NCBI RefSeq assembly: GCF_004348345.1
Contig: NZ_SMJZ01000019.1
Span: 1 to 64,000, forward strand
DNA: 64,000 bases
From: Nonomuraea longispora
Lineage (GTDB): Bacteria; Actinomycetota; Actinomycetes; Streptosporangiales; Streptosporangiaceae
Direction of reading: 5' to 3'
The translations under genes were made by a program, and so were the position numbers. Below, one piece after another: positions 44,196 through 53,868 of the stretch (position 1 is its first letter; every line of letters begins with the position of its first letter). The notes under the pieces are model-generated. The model was not told the origin of the DNA. It made no database searches and saw only the letters and a list, made by a program, of their open reading frames with translations.

Positions 44196-45728
44196 GTGAA
44201 GCGCATCCTCATCCCGGCTGGTGGCGTGGTTCTGGCCACCGGCATGCTGGCCGCTGGTCTGGCCGGCACCGCTCAGGCCGCCGACAAGACCGTCGCCAGC
44301 GACGCCCTGGCGGCGAACGCGCAGAAGGCGGCGGAGACGCTCGAGTTCTGGACCAAGTCCAACAACGCTGCCCTCAAGGGCGCCGTGGCGTTCAGCCCGG
44401 ACTCCCTCGAGGTCAAGAAGATCTCGAGCAGCGGCGGCTATTCCGCGGACACCAAGCCCGGTTCCACCGCGCCGATCGGCGAGGAGAAGAAGTCCTCCTC
44501 CAAGACCCAGAACGTCAACTTCCCGAAGTCCATCGGTAAGGTGTTCTTCGAGGGTCGCGACGGCAAGCTGTACTGGTGCTCGGGCACCTCGATCCAGTCG
44601 AAGTACCGCAACCTGGTCGCCACGGCCGGTCACTGCGTGTACGACATCAAGGCCAACCAGGAGACCGTGTCTCGCTGGGTCTTCGTCCCCGGCTACTACC
44701 AGGGCAAGGCTCCTTGGGGCGTCTACGTGGGTAAGCAGGCCTTCACCCACTACGACTTCGACGTGTACGAGGACTTCGACCGCGACTACGCGTTCGTCAC
44801 CGTCTACGACGGCATCGGCGGTTCGCTGAACAAGCCGAAGCAGGTCACCAAGGCCGAGTTCGACGCCTACAAGGGCGAGAAGGAGGCCAAGGACGTCGAG
44901 GTCAGCAGGGACGAGTACCGCAAGGGCGTTCTCGACCCCAAGACCGCCGACTACTACTCGGTGCAGCGGGGCAGCAAGGCCGAGCTTGCCGGCCCTGACT
45001 TCCCGGGCGCCGAGGTGGCCAAGGTCGAAGTTTCCGAGGGCCGGTACAAGGCCGCGGGCGTCGGCAAGGGCAACGGCAAGAAGTTCGGCGAGCCCATCGT
45101 CGAGAACGTGACCTACAACGACGCCTGGAAGTACCTCCAGAACCAGCGCCGGGACCGGGACAAGTTCCCCGGCACCGTCAAGCTGGACAAGCGCGGCAAC
45201 TCCACGATCACGCACTACTACGTGCAGGCGTGGTACAAGCCGGGCTCGGAGCGGAAGTACCTCCGCACCGACTTCTTCATCATCGTTCACGAGGTGAAGA
45301 GCGTCGGCAAGCTGGGCGACAACGTTGGTGGCCAGGGCTTCGCGTGGAACCAGCCGACCGGCAAGGCTGTCCGGACGTTCGGTTACCCGCAGGGCGCGCA
45401 CCCCGACGGCAACAAGGCCTACACGGGCGTTACGCCGAAGTGGTGCTACGGCAAGACCAGCAAGAACACCTACAAGATCCCCGAGTACAGGGTCGAGGAG
45501 CAGGTGGCGCTGAAGTGCGCCGTCACCGGTGGCTACGCCGGTGGCCCGTGGCTGTACAAGTACAGCAACGCGAAGCGTCTCGGCTACGTGAACGGTGTCA
45601 CCAGCCTGATCGTCGACAGCGACGACAACAAGCGCTACGACACCATCACCTCGGCGTACTTCGACGGTGAGGCCAACACGGTCTACAAGGCCGCTTCGGC
45701 CGCGTGGTCCGGCAAGCTCATCCCGTAG
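44196..45728 (+). CDS. Secreted trypsin-fold pseudopeptidase (paralog 4, Ser to Ala)
   Basis: The 510-residue preprotein is very close to paralog 3 along its whole length, including the signal peptide and the inserted domain (EAKDVEVSRDEYRKGVLDPK, STITHYYVQAWYKPG). His146 and Asp197 are kept. The nucleophile position is Ala448 in TGGYAGGPWL, so it is predicted inactive as a peptidase. Cysteines at the His loop and the WCYGK...LKC pair are conserved, suggesting a stable exported fold. GTG start follows AAGGAGTCACA. The likely origin is tandem duplication with paralog 3. Confidence 0.85.
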   Translation: MKRILIPAGGVVLATGMLAAGLAGTAQAADKTVASDALAANAQKAAETLEFWTKSNNAALKGAVAFSPDSLEVKKISSSGGYSADTKPGSTAPIGEEKKSSSKTQNVNFPKSIGKVFFEGRDGKLYWCSGTSIQSKYRNLVATAGHCVYDIKANQETVSRWVFVPGYYQGKAPWGVYVGKQAFTHYDFDVYEDFDRDYAFVTVYDGIGGSLNKPKQVTKAEFDAYKGEKEAKDVEVSRDEYRKGVLDPKTADYYSVQRGSKAELAGPDFPGAEVAKVEVSEGRYKAAGVGKGNGKKFGEPIVENVTYNDAWKYLQNQRRDRDKFPGTVKLDKRGNSTITHYYVQAWYKPGSERKYLRTDFFIIVHEVKSVGKLGDNVGGQGFAWNQPTGKAVRTFGYPQGAHPDGNKAYTGVTPKWCYGKTSKNTYKIPEYRVEEQVALKCAVTGGYAGGPWLYKYSNAKRLGYVNGVTSLIVDSDDNKRYDTITSAYFDGEANTVYKAASAAWSGKLIP

Positions 45729-45742
45729 TTCACGCTACGGAC

Positions 45743-45808
45743 GTGAACGAGGACCCGTCTTCGTTCACCCAGCTCAACCCGAAGGGCTCGGCATCCAGCC
45801 GGGCCCTT
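45743..45808 (+). terminator. Two consecutive hairpins after paralog 4
   Basis: The first hairpin is GTGAACGAGGAC with GTCTTCGTTCAC (one G-U pair), at 45743-45768. The second is AAGGGCTCGGC with GCCGGGCCCTT (one G-U pair), at 45782-45808, and is followed by T and G residues. The second is the likelier terminator. Confidence 0.7.
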
Positions 45809-45905
45809 TGGCCGTTAATAGCGTGAAATCCGTGAATCCCCTTACAAGAGTGACTCAAGGGTCGATAGGGTTCTTACGCCCGTTTTGACAACTGTGGAGC
45901 CTCCC

Positions 45906-47405
45906 GTGAAGCGCCTGCTCATCCCCCTAGCCGCCGCCGGCCTGAGCGCCGTTACCCTTGCAGCACCCGCCACCGCCAAACCGAACTGGGCGTCCGACAA
46001 CCTCCAGCCCAAGCCCGCCGACGCCTACGGCGCCGCCTTCTTCTGGCTCGACTCCAACGGAGCCGCGCTGAAGAAGGCCACCCAGTACACCCTGGACACC
46101 AAGGCCGTGCCGAAGATGGTGACGTCCGGCGGCAACGGCAGCACGGACAACGGCAAGCCGGGGAGCACCGCCCCGACCGGCACGACCAAGAGCTCCGCCA
46201 AGGTCTCGAACGTCAACCTGCCCAAGACCGTCGGCAAGGTCTTCTTCCTCGACAAGGCCGGTCGCTACCGCTGGTGCACGGCCACGTCCATCCAGTCCAG
46301 GAACCGCAACCTGGTCGCCACCGCCGGACACTGCGTGTTCGAGAACGGCAAGGACGACGTCTACGACAAGTGGATCTTCGTCCCCGGCTACTACCAGGGC
46401 AAGGCCCCCTGGGGCGTCTACGTCGGCGCGTACGCCTACACCGCGTACGACCTGGACACCTACGACGACTACGACGGCGACTACGCCTTCGTCGCCGTGC
46501 ACAACGGCTTCTCCCTGGGCCCGGAGAGGGCCGTCTCCTTCAAGCAGTTCAAGGCCTGGGCCGGCGACAAGTGGGTGAAGCCGCGCGAGATCAGCCGCGA
46601 GGAATACCTCAAGTGCGTGCTGAACCTCGGCGAGTGCTACTCCGAGGGCAAGACCACGCCCGCCGACCTGGTCGGCCCCGACCACCCCGACGCCGTCCTC
46701 GAGAAGGTCGAGGTCAGCGCGGCCAAGTACAAGGCCGCCAGGGTCGGCAAGGGCCAGGGTTTCAAGTTCGGTGAGCCCGTCGTCGAGCACGTCACCAAGC
46801 GCAAGTGGGCCGCCTACAACGGTCCCGGCGACAAGGGCAGGGGCCCCGACGCCCTCGGCAACTACAAGATCACCCACTACTACGTGCAGAAGTGGGTCAA
46901 GCCTGGCACGTCCCGTAAGTACTACGAGGCACAGTTCATCATCGGCATCGCCAAGGACATGGGCCGGCTCGGCGACACCGTCGGTGGTCAGGGCTTCTCC
47001 TGGAACCAGCCGCTGAACCAGAAGGTCATGGCCTTCGGCTACCCGTCGGCCCCGCACCCCGACGGCAACAAGCCCTTCACCGGTGTGACGCCGAAGCACT
47101 GCTACGGCAAGACCGGCACCAAGAAGTCTCAGGTCAACATGTTCAGGGTCGACACGCACCAGACGCTCAAGTGCTCGATGACCCCCGGCGCCGACGGTGG
47201 CCCGTGGCTCATGAAGTACAGCAACGCCAAGCGCGTGGGCTACGTCAACGGCGTGACGAGCATGTTCCACGACACCGACAAGAACGGCCGGATCGACACC
47301 ATCAGCTCGGCCGTCTTCGACAGCGAGACGGCCGACGTGTACAACAAGGCCAACTACGCGGCCACCAAGAGGATCGTCGGCCCGCACGGCGAGCTTCTCA
47401 AGTAG
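45906..47405 (+). CDS. Secreted trypsin-fold pseudopeptidase (paralog 5, Ser to Asp)
   Basis: The 499-residue preprotein has signal MKRLLIPLAAAGLSAVTLAA (cleavage near ATA). It is more diverged than paralogs 3 and 4 but has the same architecture. His142 (TAGHCVFE) and Asp192 (YDGDYAFV) are kept, and Asp430 replaces the serine in TPGADGGPWL. The inserted domain (about 205-350) contains PREISREEYLKCVLNLGECY with an extra cysteine pair. GTG start follows GTGGAGCCTCCC. Its upstream gap is only 177 bases and lacks the CRP site and 66-base leader, so it is probably controlled differently. Confidence 0.85.
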   Translation: MKRLLIPLAAAGLSAVTLAAPATAKPNWASDNLQPKPADAYGAAFFWLDSNGAALKKATQYTLDTKAVPKMVTSGGNGSTDNGKPGSTAPTGTTKSSAKVSNVNLPKTVGKVFFLDKAGRYRWCTATSIQSRNRNLVATAGHCVFENGKDDVYDKWIFVPGYYQGKAPWGVYVGAYAYTAYDLDTYDDYDGDYAFVAVHNGFSLGPERAVSFKQFKAWAGDKWVKPREISREEYLKCVLNLGECYSEGKTTPADLVGPDHPDAVLEKVEVSAAKYKAARVGKGQGFKFGEPVVEHVTKRKWAAYNGPGDKGRGPDALGNYKITHYYVQKWVKPGTSRKYYEAQFIIGIAKDMGRLGDTVGGQGFSWNQPLNQKVMAFGYPSAPHPDGNKPFTGVTPKHCYGKTGTKKSQVNMFRVDTHQTLKCSMTPGADGGPWLMKYSNAKRVGYVNGVTSMFHDTDKNGRIDTISSAVFDSETADVYNKANYAATKRIVGPHGELLK

Positions 47406-47418
47406 GAGGAACAGCGTG

Positions 47419-47454
47419 ACGGCCCGGATCCCCCGCAGGGGCGGTCCGGGCCGT
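47419..47454 (+). terminator. Hairpin after paralog 5
   Basis: ACGGCCCGGA and TCCGGGCCGT form a perfect 10-bp stem with a 16-base loop that itself can pair (CCCC/GGGG). It lies between paralog 5 and the convergent regulator gene, so it may act on both strands. Confidence 0.75.
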
Positions 47455-47473
47455 TCCGTGTCGGGAGCACCGT

Positions 47474-48826
47474 TCAGACGGCGACGGACAACTGCCGTTC
47501 GCGCAGCGCCCGCACGGGCCGCTCGTTGCGGTAGGGCTTCAGGCGCCGCCGCAGGTCGTCGGCGTAGGAGCGGGACCGGGACGACTGAAGCTCACCCGAG
47601 AGCTCCAGCGCGCGGGTCGCGACCTTGCAGGCCTCCTCCAGCTCACCCGACTGCAGCAGGCCCGCGGCCAGCAGCGACAGGTTGAACATCCGCCCGCGCA
47701 CGTAGCGGCCGTCCATGTCGAGCGAGCGGTGCGCGTGGCGGACGACCTGCTCGCCCGCCCCCAGGTCGCGAAAGCAGTGAGCGAACTTGGCCGACAGGTA
47801 GGCCTCGTCGAAGTAGCTCAGCCACGAGGGCTCGTCGGCGGGCATGCGGGCGTCGAAGGCGCGCTCAGCCTCGTTGAGCGAGGCGGAGCAGGAGCGGGTG
47901 TCGCCCATGGCGGCGTGGGCGTGGGCCTCCAGGACCTGCGAGGAGGCCAGCAGGGTCTTGACGCCGGCGCCGCGGGCCGCCATCTGGGAGGCCCTGGCCA
48001 GGTCGAGGGCGTGCGCCGGCTGGCCCATGTAGATGGCCTGGTGGGCCATGCCGGCCAGGATCTCGCCCCCCAGGGTCTGGTCGTCCGCGCCCCTGGCCAG
48101 CCGCAGGGCCTGGATGAGATAGCGCTGGGCGAGGCCGTGCTGCTCCATGTCGTAGGCCATCCATCCGGCCAGCCGGGTCAGCTCGGCGGCCGCGGACGCC
48201 AGTTGCTTGCCGGTGGCGTCGTCGTAGGAGCCGTCCTTGAGCAGCGGCGAGACGGCGTTGTCGAGATATTTCACCACGGACGAGCGGACCCGGCCGCTGC
48301 CGAAGCGGTTGTCGAGCTCACCGAACGATCGGGTGACCTCGCGGATGGCGGCGATGTCCGCGCGGCCCACCCGCCGCGCGCCCATCCCGCTCGGGCGTCC
48401 CTCGGTGGGGAACGTCAACCAGCGTATGGCTCCTACGGAGCCGGCTCCGATCGCGAATGTCGAGTCGATCAGAAACCTTCGTCGCTCTACATCGGCATGC
48501 CATAGCGCCGTCACGGTCGCGACCCCCTCCTGCCAGGTGTGCGTGAACTCCTGTCCGAGATCGAGGGGGGCGACGGCCGGCATGCCCAGGTCTTCCGAGG
48601 TGACCCGTCTGCCCAGCCGTAGCGCGAAGATCTCGGTGAGCAGACTCGGCACGGGATCACGCGGTTTCTGCCCGCCGATCCAGCGCAGCACGGAACTGTG
48701 GTCGTACTTGAGGCCTGGTGTCCCGCGTGCGGCTCCCAGATCGTTGAGGCGTCTGGCCAGTCCCTTATGGGAGAACCCCGCCTCCGCGATGAGCTGCTGC
48801 AGCAGACGGTTAGGCTCGCGTTCCAT
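47474..48826 (-). CDS. NsdA-type helix-turn-helix/TPR regulator
   Basis: The 450-residue protein begins EREPNRLLQQLIAEAGFSHK, followed by GLARRLNDL and YDHSSVLRWIGGQKPRDPVP, an XRE-like DNA-binding or protein-binding domain. Residues 200-430 are TPR-like helical repeats including WMAYDMEQHGLAQRYLIQAL and GQPAHALDLARASQMAARGA. This layout matches the streptomycete NsdA/NsdB group of regulators of development and antibiotic production. ATG follows GAGGAGAGCG. Whether it binds DNA is unknown. Confidence 0.82.
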   Translation of the reverse strand: MEREPNRLLQQLIAEAGFSHKGLARRLNDLGAARGTPGLKYDHSSVLRWIGGQKPRDPVPSLLTEIFALRLGRRVTSEDLGMPAVAPLDLGQEFTHTWQEGVATVTALWHADVERRRFLIDSTFAIGAGSVGAIRWLTFPTEGRPSGMGARRVGRADIAAIREVTRSFGELDNRFGSGRVRSSVVKYLDNAVSPLLKDGSYDDATGKQLASAAAELTRLAGWMAYDMEQHGLAQRYLIQALRLARGADDQTLGGEILAGMAHQAIYMGQPAHALDLARASQMAARGAGVKTLLASSQVLEAHAHAAMGDTRSCSASLNEAERAFDARMPADEPSWLSYFDEAYLSAKFAHCFRDLGAGEQVVRHAHRSLDMDGRYVRGRMFNLSLLAAGLLQSGELEEACKVATRALELSGELQSSRSRSYADDLRRRLKPYRNERPVRALRERQLSVAV

Positions 48827-49063
48827 CGCTCTCCTCGTCGCAGGAGCCGGCGCCCACAAACTTTACAGAGAGCTACAGTTATAGCACTTAGCGTAAAGAA
48901 AATGTGGCAGTACGCTGACCTCAACCAGACTCCATCCCGCACGCGACCCGTCTGCGCCCCCTCTCCTGCAGAGGGCCCGCACCTACCCGCCGTTTCACGG
49001 GATAACCGCGGCAATAGGAAAGCGAGGGCCTGGCAGGCCCCCGCTCGGGAGAGATGCCGCAGG

Positions 49064-50254
49064 TCAGGCTCGGGCGACGCCGTCCCCGCGGGCCTGGGCG
49101 GCCACGGCGGCGGTCACGGCGGGCGCGACCCGGTCGTCGAACGGGCTCGGGATGACGTACGTCGCCGACAGGTCGTCGCCCACGACGTCCGCCAACGCCG
49201 TGGCCGCGGCCACCTTCATGTTCTCCGTGATGGTGGTGGCCCGCACGTCGAGAGCGCCGCGGAAGACACCGGGGAAGGCCAGCACGTTGTTGATCTGGTT
49301 GGGGTGGTCGGAGCGCCCGGTGGCGACGACGGCGACGTGCTTGGCGGCCACGTCGGGCTCGACCTCGGGCGTCGGGTTGGACAGGGCGAAGACGAAGGCG
49401 TCGGGTGCCATGGACGCGATGGCCTGCTCGGACACCGTCGACCCCGACAGCCCGATGAACACGTCGGCGCCCGCGAGGGCGTCCTCCGTCGACCCGGTGT
49501 GCCCGGCCTTGTTGGTCTGGCTGGCGAGCGCCTCCTTGACGGGGTTGAGGCCCTCGCGACCCTCGTAGATCATGCCCTTGGAGTCGGCGACGGCGATGTC
49601 GCCGACGCCGGCCTCCAGGAGGATCTTGGTGACGGCGACGCCGGAGGCGCCCGCGCCGGCCACCACGGCACGCAGGCCGCCGAGCGGGCGGCCGGTCAGG
49701 CGGGCGGCGTTCTTGAGCGCGGCGAGCACCACGATGGCGGTGCCGTGCTGGTCGTCGTGGAAGACCGGGATGTCGAGCAGGTCGCGCAGCCGGTCCTCGA
49801 CCTCGAAGCAGCGCGGGGCGCTGATGTCCTCGAGGTTGATACCGCCGAACGAGGGCGCGAGCCGCACGACGGTCTCGACGAGCGCGTCGACGTCGGTGCA
49901 GTCGAGGCAGATCGGCACGGCGTCGACGCCGGCGAACTCCTTGAACAGCAGGGCCTTGCCCTCCATGACCGGCATGGCGGCGGAGGGGCCGATGTCACCC
50001 AGGCCGAGCACTGCGGTGCCGTCGGAGACGACGGCGACCACGTTGGGGACCCAGGTGTACTCGCCGGCCAGGGCGGGGTTGTCGGCGATCGCGGTGCAGA
50101 CCCGGGCGACGCCGGGCGTGTAGGCCAGCGACAGGTCGCCGGCGTCGCGGACGGGAACGGTGGAACGGACTTCGAGCTTGCCCCCGCGGTGCAGAGCGAA
50201 GGCAGGATCGACGTCGAGTGTGTCGGGAGAAGAAGAAGCGGGCGTGGCAGCCAC
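49064..50254 (-). CDS. NAD(P)-dependent malic enzyme
   Basis: The 396-residue enzyme decarboxylates malate to pyruvate. AYTPGVARVCTAIADNPALA contains the substrate-binding tyrosine. Other motifs are VMEGKALLFKEFAGVDAVPI, the metal site in DISAPRCFEVEDRL and FHDDQHGTAIVVLAALKNAA, and the cofactor loop GAGASGVAVTKILLEAG. The length suits the short bacterial type without a phosphotransacetylase tail. GTG start is tentative, behind AGGGGTCGTT. The upstream in-frame extension is arginine-rich and unlike the family. Monocistronic. Confidence 0.92.
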   Translation of the reverse strand: MAATPASSSPDTLDVDPAFALHRGGKLEVRSTVPVRDAGDLSLAYTPGVARVCTAIADNPALAGEYTWVPNVVAVVSDGTAVLGLGDIGPSAAMPVMEGKALLFKEFAGVDAVPICLDCTDVDALVETVVRLAPSFGGINLEDISAPRCFEVEDRLRDLLDIPVFHDDQHGTAIVVLAALKNAARLTGRPLGGLRAVVAGAGASGVAVTKILLEAGVGDIAVADSKGMIYEGREGLNPVKEALASQTNKAGHTGSTEDALAGADVFIGLSGSTVSEQAIASMAPDAFVFALSNPTPEVEPDVAAKHVAVVATGRSDHPNQINNVLAFPGVFRGALDVRATTITENMKVAAATALADVVGDDLSATYVIPSPFDDRVAPAVTAAVAAQARGDGVARA

Positions 50255-50527
50255 AACGACCCCTGTGCATATCGGTAGCGGAAGAGACCTTCGGCGACGA
50301 GCGCGAGCGGGCTGGCCTCGGTAGCTGCCAGGATCCCCTCGTCGGTCATCTCGGAGGGGGTTACGGGGGTCACCCGTGTGCCCATCTTGCCACATGGTGA
50401 GATGGTGTCGGCGCCGACGCCTTTCCGTTGACGCATCGTTAAATCACAGATGACGTACCTGGACAAAACCCCATTTAAACTGCACAAAACGCAAGTTTCG
50501 TGGCTTTTCACTTCGAGGAGGCCGTTC

Positions 50528-51382
50528 ATGGCCCTCAGCCCCAAGGGCCGCCGTGGCTGTGCCGCCGGCGCGCTCGCCCTGACCGCCGCTCTCGCGCTCT
50601 CCGCGTGCGGCAGCGAATCCGGCTCGAGCTCCGGCACCACGAGCGCCAGCGCCTCCGCAGCCGGTGGCGCCCAGCTCGTGCAGCCGGGCAAACTCACCGT
50701 CTGCACCAACATCCCGTACGAACCCTTCCAGTTCAAGGACGACACCGGCAAGATCGTCGGGTTCGACGTGGACATCGTCGACCTCGCCGCGAAGAAGCTC
50801 GGCGTGGAGCAGAACATCGTGGACATCGACTTCGCGGTGATCAAGAGCGGCGCCGCCATGGCCGCCAAGAAGTGCGACGTGGCGGCCGCCGGCATGACCA
50901 TCACCCCGGAGCGCCAGCAGAACATCGCCTTCTCCGACCCGTACTTCGACGCCACACAGGCGCTGCTGGCCAAGAAGGGCACGGGCGCCAAGTCGCTGGA
51001 GGACGTGAAGGCCAAAGGGCTCAAGCTGGGCGCGCAGGCCAGCACCACCGGCCTCGACTACGTCAAGAAGAACGGCCACAACCCGACCGAGTACGCCGAC
51101 TCGTCCAAGGAACTGCTCGCCCTGCAGGCCGGCCAGGCCGACGTGATCGTCCAGGACCTGCCCGTCGTGCTCACCTGGCTGAAGAAGCCGGAGGTCGCCG
51201 CCAAGTTCGAGATGATCGCCAGCCTCGACACCGGCGAGCAGTACGGCATCGGCCTGAAGAAGGACGCCGACCCGGTGCTCCTCAAGACGATCAACGACGA
51301 GCTCGCCAAGGCCAAGGACGACGGCACGTACGAGAAGATCTTCGTGAAGTGGTTCGGCAAGAAGCCTGGCGAGCTGAGCTGA
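50528..51382 (+). CDS. Polar amino acid ABC transporter substrate-binding lipoprotein
   Basis: This 284-residue lipoprotein has signal RRGCAAGALALTAALALSAC with the lipobox LSAC, then a Ser/Gly linker. The SBP_bac_3 domain has LTVCTNIPYEPFQFKDDTGK, VGFDVDIVDLAAKKLGV, CDVAAAGMTITPERQQNIAF and SDPYFDATQALLAKKG. This is the family of Glu/Gln/His/Arg-binding proteins. ATG at this position follows CGAGGAGGCCG. A longer in-frame start 78 bases upstream would hide the signal peptide. First gene of a three-gene importer operon. Confidence 0.92.
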   Translation: MALSPKGRRGCAAGALALTAALALSACGSESGSSSGTTSASASAAGGAQLVQPGKLTVCTNIPYEPFQFKDDTGKIVGFDVDIVDLAAKKLGVEQNIVDIDFAVIKSGAAMAAKKCDVAAAGMTITPERQQNIAFSDPYFDATQALLAKKGTGAKSLEDVKAKGLKLGAQASTTGLDYVKKNGHNPTEYADSSKELLALQAGQADVIVQDLPVVLTWLKKPEVAAKFEMIASLDTGEQYGIGLKKDADPVLLKTINDELAKAKDDGTYEKIFVKWFGKKPGELS

Positions 51383-51385
51383 TCC

Positions 51386-52213
51386 ATGGCCGACCAGCCG
51401 ACGACGGCTGAGCCTGTCCGCGCCAGGTTCAGCCCTCGGAAAAAACAGCAGATCAGCCGCGGCATCCAATACGCCATCCTGGTCGTGGCGCTCGTCGCCG
51501 TGGCGCTGTACGCCGACTGGGGCAGCCTCGCCGAGAACTTCGCCAAGGTTCAGGTGGCCGAGCAGGCGCTGCCCGACCTTTTCACCATCGCGCTGCGCAA
51601 CACGATCATCTACGCGGCCGGAGGGTTCCTCTTCGCGTTCGTGCTGGGCCTGGTGCTCGCGCTCATGCGGCTCTCCCAGGTCAAGCCCTACCGCTGGATC
51701 TCGCTGCTCTACATCGAGGTCTTCCGCGGCCTTCCCGCGCTGCTGATCTTCCTGATGATCACCTTCCTGCCGCTGGCGCTGCCCGGGTTCGAGGTGCCGT
51801 TCGGCACCTACGGCCAGGGCATTCTCGGCCTCGGCCTGGTCGGCGCCGCCTACCAGGCGGAGGTCTTCCGCGCCGGGCTGCAGGCCGTGCCCAAGGGGCA
51901 GACAGAGGCCGCCAGGTCGCTGGGCATGTCGGCGACCAGGGCGCAGATCACGGTGGTGATCCCGCAGGCCGTCCGCATGGTGATCCCGCCGACCACCAAC
52001 CAGTTCGTCTCCTTGCTGAAGGATTCGTCGCTGGTGCTGTTCCTGGGCGTCTCCGGCGAATACGTCGAGCTCGCCAAGTTCGGCAACGACCTGGCCTCCC
52101 AGTACGCCAACGCCACGCCCATCATGGTGGCGGGCGTGACGTACCTGATCGTCACGATCCCGCTGGGATACCTCGCGTCCCGGCTGGAGGGACGTAAGGG
52201 GAGGAACCGATGA
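51386..52213 (+). CDS. Amino acid ABC transporter permease
   Basis: The 275-residue permease has about five to six membrane segments and the EAA-like loop [20 protein letters not shown] followed by [20 protein letters not shown] and [15 protein letters not shown]. These define HisM/GlnP-type permeases of polar amino acid importers. Only one permease gene is present, so the channel is probably a homodimer. It starts 4 bases after the binding protein gene and its stop overlaps the ATPase start. Confidence 0.92.
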   Translation: MADQPTTAEPVRARFSPRKKQQISRGIQYAILVVALVAVALYADWGSLAENFAKVQVAEQALPDLFTIALRNTIIYAAGGFLFAFVLGLVLALMRLSQVKPYRWISLLYIEVFRGLPALLIFLMITFLPLALPGFEVPFGTYGQGILGLGLVGAAYQAEVFRAGLQAVPKGQTEAARSLGMSATRAQITVVIPQAVRMVIPPTTNQFVSLLKDSSLVLFLGVSGEYVELAKFGNDLASQYANATPIMVAGVTYLIVTIPLGYLASRLEGRKGRNR

Positions 52214-52953
52214 CGCACGCCATCGAGCTCAAGAACCTGCACAAATACTTCGGCAAGAACGAAGTGCTCAAGGGCATCGACATGACGGTCGAGCCCGGGC
52301 AGGTGGTCTGCGTGATCGGCCCGTCGGGATCGGGCAAGTCCACCCTGCTGCGCTGCGTCAACCTGCTGGAGCAGCCCACCAAGGGCAAGGTGTTCGTGGA
52401 GGGCATCGAGGTCACCGACCCCGACGTCGACATCGACGCCGTACGCCGCCGCATCGGCATGGTCTTCCAGCAGTTCAACCTCTTCCCCCACATGACCGCG
52501 CTGCAGAACGTGATGATCGCCCAGCAGCGGGTGCTGAAGCGCGGCAGGCGCGAGGCCGAGGTCACCGCCCGGGAGAACCTCGACAAGGTCGGCGTGGGCG
52601 ACAAGTGCGATTCGCTGCCCGGCCAGTTGTCGGGCGGGCAGCAGCAGCGGGTGGCCATCGCGCGGGCACTGGCCATGGACCCCGACCTGATGTTGTTCGA
52701 CGAGCCGACCTCGGCGCTCGACCCCGAGCTGGTCGGCGACGTCCTGACCGTGATGCGCAAGCTGGCCGAGGAGGGGATGACCATGCTCGTGGTCACCCAC
52801 GAGATGGGCTTCGCCCGCGAGGTGGCCGACCGGGTGGTGTTCATGGACGGCGGCGTGGTCGTCGAGGACGGTCCTCCGTCACAGGTCATCGGCGACCCGC
52901 AGCAGGAGCGCACCCAGGCGTTCCTGCACCGGGTGCTGCACCCCGAGGGATAG
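52210..52953 (+). CDS. Amino acid ABC transporter ATP-binding protein
   Basis: This 247-residue ATPase has Walker [10 protein letters not shown], the Q-loop [16 protein letters not shown], signature [20 protein letters not shown], Walker [18 protein letters not shown], and the H-loop [20 protein letters not shown]. This is the GlnQ/HisP type. The ATG overlaps the permease stop by four bases. It completes a one-permease polar amino acid importer. Confidence 0.95.
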   Translation: MTHAIELKNLHKYFGKNEVLKGIDMTVEPGQVVCVIGPSGSGKSTLLRCVNLLEQPTKGKVFVEGIEVTDPDVDIDAVRRRIGMVFQQFNLFPHMTALQNVMIAQQRVLKRGRREAEVTARENLDKVGVGDKCDSLPGQLSGGQQQRVAIARALAMDPDLMLFDEPTSALDPELVGDVLTVMRKLAEEGMTMLVVTHEMGFAREVADRVVFMDGGVVVEDGPPSQVIGDPQQERTQAFLHRVLHPEG

Positions 52954-53019
52954 CGCCGGCGGCGGGCCGGCTCCACGGACCGGCCCGCCGTCCCGGCCGT
53001 CGTGATGTAATGGACCGGG

Positions 53020-53445
53020 ATGGACCTGACCTCTTACGCCTCGTGGGCGGTCCGGCTGGCCGACGATCCCGCCCCGCCGCCCGACCTCGCCCGCCTGCGC
53101 GACGAGCTGGCCGCGGTGTTCGACGCGGCCGGCGACGACCGGCGGGTGGTCGAGCTGCTCAACGCCCTGCTCGTGCGCTATCCCGTACGCCCTCAGCTCT
53201 CCGACCACGACGGCGGGCCCTGGCACCTCCATCTGGCCGACGACTACGCCGCCTGCGCCGTGATGGGCCTGGCCGCGGTCGTGGCCGAACTGGGCGTCGA
53301 CCGGCTCGGCCGGTGCCTCGACCCGCGCTGCGGCAAGGCGTTCCTCGACACCTCGTCCAACCGTTCGCGCCGCTACTGCTCGGCCCGCTGCGCCAGCCGC
53401 GCCAACGTGGCCGCCTTCCGCGCCCGCCGCAGGACCGCCTCCTGA
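53020..53445 (+). CDS. CGNR zinc-finger domain protein (ABATE type)
   Basis: The 141-residue protein has a helical N-terminal region and a C-terminal zinc finger, GRCLDPRCGKAFLDTSSNRS followed by RRYCSARCASRANVAAFRAR. This is the CGNR motif family (here CASR) with four cysteines. Members are thought to be regulators. The N-terminal stress-associated ABATE-like domain is shorter than usual. ATG start. It is convergent with sodX, with only one base between the two stop codons. Confidence 0.85.
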   Translation: MDLTSYASWAVRLADDPAPPPDLARLRDELAAVFDAAGDDRRVVELLNALLVRYPVRPQLSDHDGGPWHLHLADDYAACAVMGLAAVVAELGVDRLGRCLDPRCGKAFLDTSSNRSRRYCSARCASRANVAAFRARRRTAS

Positions 53446-53446
53446 C

Positions 53447-53779
53447 TCAGGACGTCTGCCGCCGCCGGCGAGGCCGGGACGCGGTGCCCGCCCGGCGCAC
53501 CAGCGGCCAGTAGCGCAGCACCACGCGGCCGACGATGTCGTGGACGGGGCCGAAGTCCCAGCTGTCGCGCCGGCCGCCCGCCCGCTGGTTGTCGCTCTCC
53601 AGCCACCAGCCGTCGGCGCCGTGCCACTGCGCCCTCTTCACGATGAGGCATTCCGGATCGTCGGGGAGCCTGGCCACCACGAGGTCACCAGGGCGCACGG
53701 CGGCGCCGCGGCGCACGAGGAGCCAGTCTCCCGGCACCAGCGCGGGACGCATCGAGTCACCTTCGACACGCACTCTCAT
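53447..53779 (-). CDS. sodX: Nickel-type superoxide dismutase maturation protease
   Basis: This 110-residue S24/S26 signal-peptidase-like protein has RVRVEGDSMRPALVPGDWLL with the catalytic serine and CLIVKRAQW with the catalytic lysine. SDNQRAGGRRDSWDFGPV precedes the conserved VGRVVLRYWP end. Divergent pairing with sodN identifies it as the protease that removes the SodN propeptide so that His1 can bind nickel. ATG start gives the usual short N-terminus. No membrane segment is present. Confidence 0.9.
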   Translation of the reverse strand: MRVRVEGDSMRPALVPGDWLLVRRGAAVRPGDLVVARLPDDPECLIVKRAQWHGADGWWLESDNQRAGGRRDSWDFGPVHDIVGRVVLRYWPLVRRAGTASRPRRRRQTS

Positions 53780-53868
53780 GGGCTGCGACCCCCTGCTCCA
53801 CGGGCACCGGGACCCGAGTAAGGTCGGTTGTGGACCAAGCTGATTCAGCATCAAGGAAGGACTTTCCG

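Noticed and set aside
42160-44210. Possible conserved upstream peptide MFLAIPLLTHGTQ before paralogs 3 and 4
   Set aside because: The first 13 residues agree, but frames then diverge and run into the main gene out of frame. No ribosome site precedes the ATG, so nucleotide conservation is better explained as promoter or leader.
50250-50400. Minus-strand frame MTDEGILAATEASPLALVAE upstream of malic enzyme
   Set aside because: Protein-like look but no family recognised and it overlaps the malic enzyme start in another frame. Support is too weak for a gene.
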